Positions 20,118 through 27,028 of a stretch of DNA of 27,028 nucleotides are shown here, in pieces. Each line of letters opens with the position of its first letter. The stretch's first letter is position 1. The position numbers and the translations under genes were made by a program. The notes below the pieces were generated by a model. It saw only the letters and a list, made by a program, of their open reading frames with translations, did no database searches and was not told the origin of the DNA. Source of the stretch: an uncultured Dorea sp. (GTDB lineage: Bacteria; Bacillota_A; Clostridia; Lachnospirales; Lachnospiraceae); contig CAJTRO010000013.1 of assembly GCA_910579015.1 (NCBI GenBank), positions 1 through 27,028 on the forward strand, in the 5' to 3' direction.

Positions 20118-20465
20118 CTATGTATGAAGCTCAAAACTCACTCTCAAGGCTTCATCTATTTTGTTCATAATCTCTTTATCCAAATGGCATACCATATCCT
20201 TTAACCGCTGCTTGTCGATCGTCCTGATCTGTTCTAACAGCACAACGGAATTCTTAACGATCTGATACCTTCTCGCATCAATCTCCACATGCGTCGGCAG
20301 CTTTGCCTTATTCATCCTTGATGTGATCGCCGCACAGATCACCGTAGGGCTGTGCCTGTTGCCCACGTCATTCTGTATGATCAGGACCGGCCTGATCCCT
20401 CCCTGTTCCGAACCCACAACCGGGCTTAAATCTGCATAAAATATATCTCCGCGTCTTACCTGCAC
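20118..20465 (-). CDS. mazF: MazF/PemK-type endoribonuclease, no adjacent MazE
   Basis: Sequence-specific mRNA interferase of the MazF/PemK fold, 115 residues. It matches B. subtilis EndoA almost residue for residue at the active site: Arg25 (GGIRPVLIIQND) and Thr48 (AAITS), with SPVVGSEQGG before them. That numbering supports the GTG at 20465, with GGAG about 10 bases upstream; an in-frame GTG at 20474 has GGAG only one base away. In bacilli the antitoxin MazE gene sits between alr and mazF. Here only 69-78 bases separate alr and mazF and no MazE frame fits. A promoter overlaps the alr stop (20523-20551). The enzyme looks intact, so control must come from elsewhere or expression must be low. 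Confidence 0.92.
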   Translation of the reverse strand: MQVRRGDIFYADLSPVVGSEQGGIRPVLIIQNDVGNRHSPTVICAAITSRMNKAKLPTHVEIDARRYQIVKNSVVLLEQIRTIDKQRLKDMVCHLDKEIMNKIDEALRVSFELHT

Positions 20466-20522
20466 TCTATCCACACTCCGATTTCTTAAGATAAGATAAG
20501 TATTTCCATCTTTTTCGGATGT

Positions 20523-20551
20523 ATTCTATAGAGTCTGTAATTTCTATGCAA
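20523..20551 (-). promoter_or_regulatory. Candidate promoter for mazF
   Basis: On the minus strand TTGCAT (20551-20546), 17 bases, TAGAAT (20528-20523). The -35 overlaps the last codons and stop of alr. Transcription starting near 20516 would leave a leader of about 50 bases. It would let mazF and the CBS gene be expressed apart from nnr-alr. Confidence 0.45.
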
Positions 20552-21710
20552 AATAATCCATCTGTTCCACCACTTCTTTGCCGCAGATGTACTCTCTTGG
20601 AACCCTCTTGCCGAAGCTGCAAATAAACTCATAGTTGAACCGGTCTGACAGTCCGCTTAATTCCTCCACCGTAATCCGCTCGTCTCCATCTGCTCCGATC
20701 AAAACAACCCTGTCAGCAAACGCGGCGCCTTCGATATCGGTCACATCCACCATGAACTGGTCCATACACACCCGGCCGATGATCGGAGCCCTCTTTCCAC
20801 GGATCAGGACGCACCCTTGATTGGAGAGGCTTCTGGGATAACCGTCCCCGTAACCTACCGGGATCGTTGCGATCCGTGTCCGCCTCTTCGCCGTAAATAT
20901 CCCTCCATAGCTGACCGGCGTGCCCTCTTCCACCCATTTTACATGCGTCACGTGGCTGATCAGCTCCATCGCCGGCTTAAGCGGCACATTCTCCTTATGG
21001 ACCTCCTCAGAAGGGTACAGCCCATACGCGGCGATCCCCGCCCTCACCAGATCCATGTTCGCCTCCTTAAGGTCGATGATCCCCGCACTGTTGGAACAGT
21101 GATGATAAGGGATCTCGATTCCCCGGTCCAAAAGCTGTTTCTTCACCCACAGATACTTCTCAAGCTGCTCTATGGTAAATCTCTTGTCCGTCTCGTCTGC
21201 TTTGGCGAAATGTGTGTACATTCCTTCGACTACAAGATTGGGCATCCGGCTGATCCCCTCGATCTCTTCTATGCTTGCTTCCTCTGCCATAAAGCCGAGA
21301 CGGGACATGCCTGTATCAATCTTAATATGGACATAGGCCGTCTTTCCCATCTTCACCGCCAGATCGGATACTTCCCTGGCCGTCTCCTCTGTATAGACCG
21401 TCATCCGTATCCCGCCGTCAAGCATCTCCTCCCACTGTTCCGGGAACACACAGCCAAGCACGAGAAGAGGCTTCTTAATCCCTCCCTTTCTCAGGGCGGC
21501 CGCCTCATCCAGCGCGGCAAACGCATACCCCCATATATATTCCTTTGGTTCGAGGAATCTGGCGATCTGAAGCGCGCCGTGGCCATAGCCGTCCGACTTG
21601 ATCACACTGATCATCTTCACGCCGTCCTTTAGGTTCCTCCTCATCATCTCCATATTATATTCAATTGCATCCAGATCAATTCTTGCGCATACTCTGCTAT
21701 ACTTCTTCAC
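20544..21710 (-). CDS. alr: Alanine racemase
   Basis: PLP enzyme that makes D-alanine for peptidoglycan. 388 residues from a GTG at 21710, the family's normal size. The PLP lysine is K38 in VIKSDGYGHG, the second catalytic base Tyr268 in PVSYGG, and IDTGMSRLGF and IPVGYGDGYPR are standard. GGAGG lies 9 bases before the GTG. The start is inside the end of nnr (overlap 21697-21710), so translation of alr is probably coupled to nnr. The long in-frame extension to 21932 lies entirely within nnr and is rejected. Nnr-alr adjacency is common in Bacillota. Confidence 0.96.
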   Translation of the reverse strand: MKKYSRVCARIDLDAIEYNMEMMRRNLKDGVKMISVIKSDGYGHGALQIARFLEPKEYIWGYAFAALDEAAALRKGGIKKPLLVLGCVFPEQWEEMLDGGIRMTVYTEETAREVSDLAVKMGKTAYVHIKIDTGMSRLGFMAEEASIEEIEGISRMPNLVVEGMYTHFAKADETDKRFTIEQLEKYLWVKKQLLDRGIEIPYHHCSNSAGIIDLKEANMDLVRAGIAAYGLYPSEEVHKENVPLKPAMELISHVTHVKWVEEGTPVSYGGIFTAKRRTRIATIPVGYGDGYPRSLSNQGCVLIRGKRAPIIGRVCMDQFMVDVTDIEGAAFADRVVLIGADGDERITVEELSGLSDRFNYEFICSFGKRVPREYICGKEVVEQMDYFA

Positions 21711-23298
21711 GTCTGCCTTCCTCCAATTCTTTGAACGCCTCGCTGATACACAGCAAAAGATCCCGTGCCAGCACGCTGTAGCTTCCCCGAAGCTTCCTCG
21801 CATAATCTCCCGAACGCCCGTGAAGGTAAGTTCCAAGACTGGCGGCCTTATGTCCGTCAAGCCCCTGGGCGAGAAGTGCGGATATGATACCTGCAAGCAC
21901 GTCTCCCGCGCCGGCTTTTGCCATGGCCGCATTTCCTGACAGATTTACATAAACACCCGCCCCCGGCAGACTGCATGGATATATCTTGAAACACTCTGAC
22001 GGCGACGCTGTTACGGTCCTTGCATCCTTAAGGACGCAGGTACACCCCGTCCTGTCCGCAAATTCCTTCACAATCTCTATCCTGCGCTCCTTAAGCTCTT
22101 CTATGCTGTGACCGGTAAGTCTTGACATCTCCTTCATATGAGGCGTTAAAACCCGGGCGGGCGCACAGCTTCCCTCCCTCTTAAGAAGAGACAGCCATTC
22201 CTTATGCTCCGCCAGTATATTAAGACCGTCGGCATCGATCAGGCACGTCCCTTCCGCCTCTCTTAGTACCTGCTCCACCAGCCGGACAGAGGTCTCGCTC
22301 ATGCCAATGCCGGAGCCGATGCACACCGTATCCGCCCATTCAAGCAGCCGCTTCGTCTCTTCTCTGTCGTAGTCCGTATATGTAGTAATGACCGCCTCCG
22401 GAAGCTGCTGCTGTAAGATCACACGGTTTTCCTCTGACGTGTAGATCCTTACAAGCCCCGCGCCGGATAAGTATGCCGCCGATCCGTTTAAAAATGCGGC
22501 TCCCGACATTCCTCTGCTCCCCGCGATCATCAGAAGCTTTCCGTAACTTCCCTTGTTGGAATCCGCCCTGCGTACCGGAAGCATCGACTGATGATCACTG
22601 AACTCGCAAGTATACGCAAGCGGACCCATGCCGGCTCCTGCCTCTTCACCGGGCAGGCCGCCTTCTTCCGTCAGACCTTCCATATCTATCCCGATATCCG
22701 CAGTCACGACCTTCCCCGCATACTCCTTGCCGGGATACAATACAAGTCCTAACTTCTTTGCCTGGAACGTAACGGTGACATCTGCCCTGAAAGCGGTCCC
22801 TAAGACACTTCCCGTATCCGCAGATATGCCTGACGGCATGTCAACGGCAAATTTCACTGCCTTCGTCCGGTTCATCCGTTCGATCACATCGGCATATCCT
22901 CCCGTGATCTCCCTTCTAAGCCCCACGCCAAACACGGCGTCTATGATGATACTATATTCATCGTCCCTGTATTCGTTGCATATTCTTCCTCCGATTTCCA
23001 GATACTTCTGCATCTGTACGATCGTCTCTTCGCTGCGTCTTTCTTCATCCCCCGCAAAGCACACAAAAGGCGTAACCCCGCTCTCCATCAGAAGCCTTGC
23101 CACAGCGAATCCGTCTCCGCCGTTATTCCCTGAACCGCACACGACGCACGGCTTAGACAGGTCAAATCCTTCTGCCGTCATCACATCCACACATGCCCTG
23201 GCCGCCCGCTCCATCAGCTCAAGGGACAAGATCCCTTTCTTCTGTATGGTATAGCTGTCTGCCTTCTTCATCTGAGAACTATTTACCAGATACCGCAT
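21697..23298 (-). CDS. nnr: Bifunctional NAD(P)H-hydrate epimerase / dehydratase
   Basis: Two-domain nucleotide repair enzyme, 533 residues. The N-terminal YjeF_N epimerase (about 1-215) has GSGNNGGDGFAVARLL (55-70) and IIDAVFGVGL. The C-terminal ADP- or ATP-dependent dehydratase (ribokinase-like, about 240-525) has IAGSRGMSGAAFLNGSAAYL, VLTPHMKEM and the catalytic GAGD at 463-466. It interconverts and dehydrates damaged R- and S-NAD(P)HX back to NAD(P)H. AGGAGGG precedes the ATG at 23298. A perfect TATAAT is upstream at 23335-23340 without a good -35. Its position next to rex, the NADH/NAD sensor, fits a redox-maintenance theme, though it may simply be an inherited order. Confidence 0.97.
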   Translation of the reverse strand: MRYLVNSSQMKKADSYTIQKKGILSLELMERAARACVDVMTAEGFDLSKPCVVCGSGNNGGDGFAVARLLMESGVTPFVCFAGDEERRSEETIVQMQKYLEIGGRICNEYRDDEYSIIIDAVFGVGLRREITGGYADVIERMNRTKAVKFAVDMPSGISADTGSVLGTAFRADVTVTFQAKKLGLVLYPGKEYAGKVVTADIGIDMEGLTEEGGLPGEEAGAGMGPLAYTCEFSDHQSMLPVRRADSNKGSYGKLLMIAGSRGMSGAAFLNGSAAYLSGAGLVRIYTSEENRVILQQQLPEAVITTYTDYDREETKRLLEWADTVCIGSGIGMSETSVRLVEQVLREAEGTCLIDADGLNILAEHKEWLSLLKREGSCAPARVLTPHMKEMSRLTGHSIEELKERRIEIVKEFADRTGCTCVLKDARTVTASPSECFKIYPCSLPGAGVYVNLSGNAAMAKAGAGDVLAGIISALLAQGLDGHKAASLGTYLHGRSGDYARKLRGSYSVLARDLLLCISEAFKELEEGRREEV

Positions 23299-23334
23299 CT
23301 ATCTACCCTCCTGATCATTCACACATCATGCTGT

Positions 23335-23394
23335 ATTATAAAAGACAATGCAAAAGGACGTGTAACTCCCTGCATCATACGCCGTCATTACACG
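23335..23394 (-). promoter_or_regulatory. Rex terminator-like stem and nnr -10 box
   Basis: In the rex-nnr spacer (108 bases), CGTGTAA (23359-23365) pairs with TTACACG (23388-23394), and TCCTTTT follows on the minus strand. This may be a weak terminator after rex. Then a perfect TATAAT (23340-23335) suggests a new start for nnr; the best -35 (TTACAC) is 19 bases away, so the promoter is uncertain. Confidence 0.35.
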
Positions 23395-23406
23395 CCTTCA
23401 CTCTTG

Positions 23407-24051
23407 CTATTTCTGGTGTTCTTCATTGTAACGGCTAATCTTATACGATAACTGCATAAGACTCTCCGACAGATGTACATTCTCCACAATGATATGCTCC
23501 GGCAGATTCAGATCCGTGTGGGCAAAGTTCCAGATTGCCCTGACGCCGTTCTCCACCAGCATATTCGCAACCTCAACCGCATTATCCTTGGGGATCGTGA
23601 GCGCGGCGATCGCCACGTCGTTCTCCTTCACGAAATCGCTCAACTCATCCATCATGCGGACCGGCACGCCCCGGATTGAAATCCCCCGAAGCCGCGGATT
23701 CACATCAAAGATTCCCTTCAATATAAATCCTCTCTTCTCAAATGACGCATAATTAGCTAGTGCCTGACCAAGATTACCTGCTCCGATGATGATGATATGA
23801 TGATCTTCTTCCAGACCAAGAATCTTCCCTATCTCCGTATACAGATACTTCACATTATATCCATATCCCTGCTGGCCGAACCCGCCGAAATTATTAAGAT
23901 CCTGCCGGATCTGGGATGCGGTCACCTTCATCCGCCTGCTCAAGTCATTGGAAGAGATACGTTCAACACCATTCTCAAGTAACTCTCCCAGATATCTGTA
24001 ATACCTTGGCAATCTGCGGATTACTGCCTGGGATATCTCTCTTTCTTCCAA
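23407..24051 (-). CDS. rex: Redox-sensing transcriptional repressor Rex
   Basis: NADH/NAD-ratio-sensing repressor, 214 residues. An N-terminal winged helix (1-80; RLPRYYRYLGELL, KVTASQIRQDLNNFGGFGQQGYGYNV) is joined to a Rossmann domain with GAGNLG (90-95). It normally represses fermentation and alcohol-dehydrogenase genes at high NAD. The start is TTG at 24051, with AAGGTGAG about 7 bases upstream; no ATG exists before residue 41. A strong promoter (TTGACT-N17-TATAAT, 24114-24086) drives it, and a degenerate Rex-like box overlaps that promoter. It is divergent from the ABC-F gene and upstream of nnr and alr. Confidence 0.96.
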   Translation of the reverse strand: MEEREISQAVIRRLPRYYRYLGELLENGVERISSNDLSRRMKVTASQIRQDLNNFGGFGQQGYGYNVKYLYTEIGKILGLEEDHHIIIIGAGNLGQALANYASFEKRGFILKGIFDVNPRLRGISIRGVPVRMMDELSDFVKENDVAIAALTIPKDNAVEVANMLVENGVRAIWNFAHTDLNLPEHIIVENVHLSESLMQLSYKISRYNEEHQK

Positions 24052-24085
24052 TATATCTCACCTTCCATTTCCCTATCTGGATTTC

Positions 24086-24114
24086 ATTATATAGAATTGT
24101 AAGATTAAAGTCAA
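24086..24114 (-). promoter_or_regulatory. Promoter for rex, with possible Rex box
   Basis: On the minus strand TTGACT (24114-24109), 17 bases, then perfect TATAAT (24091-24086). The plus-strand 18-mer at 24097-24114 (TTGT at one end, TCAA at the other) keeps the outer bases of the Rex consensus TTGTTAA-N4-TTAACAA but not the inner ones. Autoregulation is plausible but weakly supported. Confidence 0.6.
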
Positions 24115-24122
24115 ACTTTTAG

Positions 24123-24150
24123 TTGTATTTTGTTTTATTTTCGATATAAT
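24123..24150 (+). promoter_or_regulatory. Promoter for the ABC-F gene
   Basis: TTGTAT (24123-24128), 16 bases, perfect TATAAT (24145-24150). Transcription would start around 24157, leaving a leader of about 95 bases before the ATG. The leader folds a TGCCTC/GAGGCA hairpin (24160-24184) and CCGTC/GACGG (24201-24220). The -35 of this promoter lies just 9 bases from the rex -35 on the other strand. Confidence 0.65.
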
Positions 24151-24251
24151 GAAAATTAGTGCCTCTGCCGTTGATGCCGAGGCAGACTAACGCCGCACCC
24201 CCGTCGTTTTTGCAAGACGGACAGCATACGGGATACATAAAGGAGGATATT

Positions 24252-26165
24252 ATGATACTGGCATGTCACGGAATCAGTAAAGCCTTCGGTGAGAATGTTA
24301 TCGTGACCGAAGGCTCTTTTCACATAGAAGACCACGAAAAAGCCGCTCTTGTCGGCCCTAACGGAGCCGGGAAGACCACTTTGTTCAAGATGATCGCAGG
24401 CGAGCTTCCCGCAGACAGCGGAGAAGTCGTGCTTACCAGGGACAAAACCCTGGGTTATCTGGCCCAGCACCAGGATATGGTAAGCGGCAGTACCATCTAT
24501 GAAGAGGTAAAACTGGCCAAAGCAGATATCATCGCCATGGAGGAACAGCTCCGTGCTATTGAGCTGGAACTTAAGCATCTAAGCGGTGAAGCGCTTAATA
24601 CACGCCTTGAAACCTATAACCGCCTGACGGCCGCATTCGAGCGCGAGAATGGATACGCCTGCGAAAGTGAGATTACCGGCGTCTTAAAAGGACTTGGCTT
24701 TAGCGAAGCGGATTTCTCAAAACCGGTCGCCACCCTCTCAGGAGGACAGAAGACACGGGTTTCTCTGGGGAAGCTTTTGCTTACCAAACCCGACATCCTG
24801 CTTCTTGATGAGCCTACCAACCACCTGGACTTAAACTCTATCGCCTGGCTTGAGACCTATCTGCTTAATTATCCCGGAGCCGTACTTATCGTCTCCCACG
24901 ACCGGTACTTCCTTGACAGGGTGGTCACGAAGGTTCTGGAAATCGAGCTTGGAAAGCTTATGACCTACATGGGCGGTTATACCGACTACGCCGAGAAGAA
25001 GCGTATGCTTCGGGAAGCCCGGCTCAAAGAATATCTGAACCAGCAGCAGGAGATCAAACATCATGAGGCGGTCATCGAAAAGCTGCGCTCGTTTAACCGG
25101 GAGAAATCCATCAAGCGTGCGGAAAGCCGTGAGAAGATGCTGGAAAAGATCAAGCCTGTAGAAAAGCCTGTAGAGGTGAATACGGAGATCCACCTAAACC
25201 TTGAGCCCTCGCGGATCAGCGGCAACGATGTGCTTACCGTAGAATCTCTGGGCAAATCCTTTCCAAACCAGGTATTATTCACAGATGTCAGCTTTGAGAT
25301 CAAGCGCGGGGAACATGTCGCGATCATCGGGGATAACGGAACCGGAAAGACTACCCTGCTTAAGATACTGAATCAGGTACTCCCCGCAGATACCGGGACT
25401 TTTACGCTTGGAACCAACGTGGAGATCGGTTACTACGATCAGGAGCACCACGTGCTCCATATGGACAAGACGATCTTTGACGAGATCTCCGACGACTACC
25501 CGACGCTTACCAACACCAGGATCCGCAATATGCTGGCGGCATTTCTGTTCACGGGGGACGACGTATTCAAACGGATCGGGGACTTAAGCGGCGGGGAGCG
25601 TGGACGTGTTTCCCTGGCGAAGCTCATGCTTTCACAGGCGAATTTTCTGATCCTTGACGAGCCTACCAACCATCTTGACATTTCCTCCAAGGAGATTCTC
25701 GAGAAGGCGCTGAACGACTATACCGGAACCCTGCTTTATGTCTCCCACGACCGGTACTTTATCAATCAGACCGCGACACGGATCCTCGATCTGGTCAACC
25801 ATACCTTCGTCAATTATATTGGGAACTATGACTATTATCTGGAAAAACGTGAAGAACTGACTGCCGCTTACGCAGGCGGCAAAGAACACGCTGACGCCTG
25901 TACAGAGAACGTCTCTGAGGCAAAGCTTAGCTGGCAGGAACGAAAGGAAGCGCAGGCAAGAGAGCGCAAGCGCTTAAGCGAGCTTAAAAAGACCGAAGAA
26001 CGCATCACCGAGCTTGAAGAGCGGGATACTGAGATTAACGGGCTGATGACGCAGGAGGAGGTCTTCACCAATTCTGTCCGGTGCCAGGAATTGGCGGACG
26101 AAAAGACAAGGATCGCAGCAGAATTAGAGGAATTATATGAGCGCTGGGAAGAATTAGGAAGTTAA
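24252..26165 (+). CDS. ABC-F family ATPase (ribosome-associated)
   Basis: Soluble twin-ATPase of the ABC-F family, 637 residues, no membrane segments. NBD1: Walker A GPNGAGKT (35-42), LSGGQKTRVSLGK, LLLLDEPTNHLD. A charged linker with SFNREKSIKRAESREKMLEKI fits the P-site tRNA interaction motif. NBD2: GDNGTGKTT, LSGGERGRVSLAK, FLILDEPTNHLD. The C-terminus is a coiled-coil of about 70 residues (ERKRLSELKKTEERITELEE). Such proteins relieve stalled ribosomes; some protect against antibiotics. The overall form resembles housekeeping types such as YdiF/YfmM more than Lsa/Vga resistance factors. AAGGAGG lies 5 bases before the ATG at 24252; the in-frame extension to 24159 lies in the leader. It ends at a bidirectional terminator. 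Confidence 0.93.
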   Translation: MILACHGISKAFGENVIVTEGSFHIEDHEKAALVGPNGAGKTTLFKMIAGELPADSGEVVLTRDKTLGYLAQHQDMVSGSTIYEEVKLAKADIIAMEEQLRAIELELKHLSGEALNTRLETYNRLTAAFERENGYACESEITGVLKGLGFSEADFSKPVATLSGGQKTRVSLGKLLLTKPDILLLDEPTNHLDLNSIAWLETYLLNYPGAVLIVSHDRYFLDRVVTKVLEIELGKLMTYMGGYTDYAEKKRMLREARLKEYLNQQQEIKHHEAVIEKLRSFNREKSIKRAESREKMLEKIKPVEKPVEVNTEIHLNLEPSRISGNDVLTVESLGKSFPNQVLFTDVSFEIKRGEHVAIIGDNGTGKTTLLKILNQVLPADTGTFTLGTNVEIGYYDQEHHVLHMDKTIFDEISDDYPTLTNTRIRNMLAAFLFTGDDVFKRIGDLSGGERGRVSLAKLMLSQANFLILDEPTNHLDISSKEILEKALNDYTGTLLYVSHDRYFINQTATRILDLVNHTFVNYIGNYDYYLEKREELTAAYAGGKEHADACTENVSEAKLSWQERKEAQARERKRLSELKKTEERITELEERDTEINGLMTQEEVFTNSVRCQELADEKTRIAAELEELYERWEELGS

Positions 26166-26176
26166 TAGATTTGTCC

Positions 26177-26203
26177 GAAAGAGGCTTTCAAAAAGCCTCT
26201 TTC
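26177..26203. terminator. Bidirectional terminator between ABC-F and flavoprotein genes
   Basis: Perfect 12-bp stem GAAAGAGGCTTT (26177-26188) with its complement (26192-26203) over a 3-base loop. The arms supply short A and T runs on both strands. The flanking genes converge with stops at 26165 and 26216. Confidence 0.88.
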
Positions 26204-26215
26204 ATAATGGAATGA

Positions 26216-26932
26216 TCACTGCTTTACTATCTTCTTCCACGGCCGTTTCTTCTCAAGCCATCCCTTCTCTCTCCAATATGCCTGATCGACCGGGTTCATC
26301 CCCTTCTGGTGCATATGCCTCAAGACGTAGAACAGAAGCTTCGTCGTGACGGACGGGACCACCTGCTCCGGATCTCTGACGAACTTGACCGCAAGCTTCT
26401 CAAGATCTGTGAGAATCCGCTCCTTGACTTCCGAGGTCACATCCTCCCATCTTATCGCCGAAACAGCGATCCCGTATGTATATACTCTGCCTACTCCCCA
26501 GAAAACCAGACTCTGCTTCATATCCCTAAGCGTCGACCTCATGCCGCTATCTGCTCCTGTCGTGACGCATACCGCCTGCTTACTGAACATACACTCCTCT
26601 GGCCTGTGCACCATGAAGCGGTATCCGTAATGATCAAGCAGCGCCTTCATGGCTCCCGTAACATGGAGTACATGGACCGGCGACGTGAATACAAGAAAAT
26701 CAGCCTCATCTATCATGCGTGTCACTCGTTTCATATACATCAGATAATCCGGGCACTTCTTCTCACTCTCTGTTATGCATGCCGCACATCCCCGGCAGAA
26801 CTCCGGCATATCCTTTGGAAGAAACAGTTCCAGAACCTGATCCTCTTTCTTCGCTATCTTCTCTATCACCAGCTTCCCGACGTGATAGCTGGAACCCTGC
26901 CTTAACGTGCCGTTGATCATCAGTATCTTCAT
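26216..26932 (-). CDS. Flavodoxin-like NAD(P)H oxidoreductase / iron-sulfur flavoprotein (Isf-like)
   Basis: 238-residue flavodoxin-fold protein. The FMN-phosphate loop is MINGTLRQGSSYHVGK (5-20). A compact cysteine motif follows: C46, C49, C52, C60 (CX2CX2CX7C), which in iron-sulfur flavoproteins of anaerobes holds a [4Fe-4S] cluster. FTSPVHVLHVTGAMKALLDHYGYRF is the usual flavin-contact region, and the C-terminal half is an extra helical extension. Likely an electron-transfer or oxidant-detoxifying reductase. I use the ATG at 26932, the family's normal beginning, with GGGAG 11 bases upstream. An ATG at 26995 is in frame but lacks a ribosome site. A TATAAT at 27022-27017 is the probable -10. 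Converges on the ABC-F gene. Confidence 0.86.
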   Translation of the reverse strand: MKILMINGTLRQGSSYHVGKLVIEKIAKKEDQVLELFLPKDMPEFCRGCAACITESEKKCPDYLMYMKRVTRMIDEADFLVFTSPVHVLHVTGAMKALLDHYGYRFMVHRPEECMFSKQAVCVTTGADSGMRSTLRDMKQSLVFWGVGRVYTYGIAVSAIRWEDVTSEVKERILTDLEKLAVKFVRDPEQVVPSVTTKLLFYVLRHMHQKGMNPVDQAYWREKGWLEKKRPWKKIVKQ

Positions 26933-27016
26933 CCTGTCTCGTTCTCCCTTCTTTATCTCAATCTTTATCCTGTGTACTCCGGCATAATCTGTCATTCTTT
27001 TGACTGTACGAATTAA

Positions 27017-27022
27017 ATTATA
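27017..27022 (-). promoter_or_regulatory. Probable -10 box for the iron-sulfur flavoprotein gene
   Basis: Perfect TATAAT on the minus strand; its -35 would lie beyond the right end of the window. A transcript from about 27010 would have a leader of about 78 bases before the chosen ATG. Confidence 0.4.
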
Positions 27023-27028
27023 TCATCT

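Noticed and set aside
20544..21932. Long N-terminal extension of alanine racemase
   Set aside because: The extra 74 residues lie wholly inside nnr in another frame; a GTG with GGAGG at 21710 gives the normal family start.
24157..24251. Antibiotic-responsive attenuator before the ABC-F gene
   Set aside because: The leader has two modest hairpins and a short T run in a loop, but no terminator followed by a U tract and no separate leader peptide with its own stop; the upstream ATG is in frame with the main gene.
24252..26165. ABC-F protein as an antibiotic resistance determinant
   Set aside because: Its charged linker and C-terminal coiled coil fit housekeeping ABC-F types; no resistance-type features can be assigned from sequence.

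Overview
The window looks like chromosomal core DNA from an anaerobic, low- to mid-GC Bacillota, most likely a Lachnospiraceae gut commensal. Pointers are the ylxM-ffh-rpsP-khpA cluster, the rex-nnr-alr-mazF run, the tepA-ftsK pair, formate-tetrahydrofolate ligase, and several small proteins of clostridial type. No tRNA, rRNA, transposase, phage gene or CRISPR array was found. Most genes lie on the minus strand.

Layout. 206-1216 (+): M42 aminopeptidase, convergent with the SRP/ribosome cluster and separated from it by a bidirectional terminator. 1300-3612 (-): khpA, rpsP, ffh, ylxM (transcribed ylxM first). 3613-4241: a gene-poor interval that holds a 30-codon membrane toxin missed by ordinary ORF calling, an antisense RNA over its 3' end, and imperfect direct repeats at both edges. 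I read this as a TxpA/RatA-like type I toxin-antitoxin cassette. 4242-7384 (-): intracellular subtilisin-like protease, ferredoxin-domain aldo/keto reductase, tocopherol-cyclase-like protein. 7515-9474: J-domain protein, a Cys/Gly-rich 57-residue peptide, a 52-residue acidic protein (-), and a translationally coupled pair of Met-rich proteins. 9582-11165 (-): zinc-ribbon/12-residue-repeat/TPR/chitobiase-like membrane protein.

11264-24051 is one long minus-strand run: (transcribed order) rex, nnr, alr, mazF, CorC/HlyC-like CBS protein, yebC, CFI-box protein, metY, tepA, ftsK, fhs. Several neighbours are closely packed, and nnr and alr overlap. Internal promoters are visible before mazF and ftsK, and a terminator-like hairpin lies before tepA. 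Rex and an ABC-F ATPase (24252-26165, +) are divergent with good promoters back to back. The ABC-F gene converges on an iron-sulfur flavoprotein gene (26216-26932, -) over a bidirectional terminator.

Functional themes: co-translational targeting and ribosome assembly (ffh, rpsP, khpA, ABC-F), cell wall and division (alr, ftsK), redox and one-carbon metabolism (rex, nnr, fhs, AKR, Fe-S flavoprotein), sulfur amino-acid synthesis (metY), and RNA- or protein-level toxicity (type I cassette; a MazF with no adjacent MazE). The most unusual content is the type I locus with its switchable Shine-Dalgarno hairpins, followed by the uncharacterised Cys-rich, Met-rich and repeat-bearing proteins at 8.2-11.2 kb. 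All homology calls are from recognised motifs, not from a database search.
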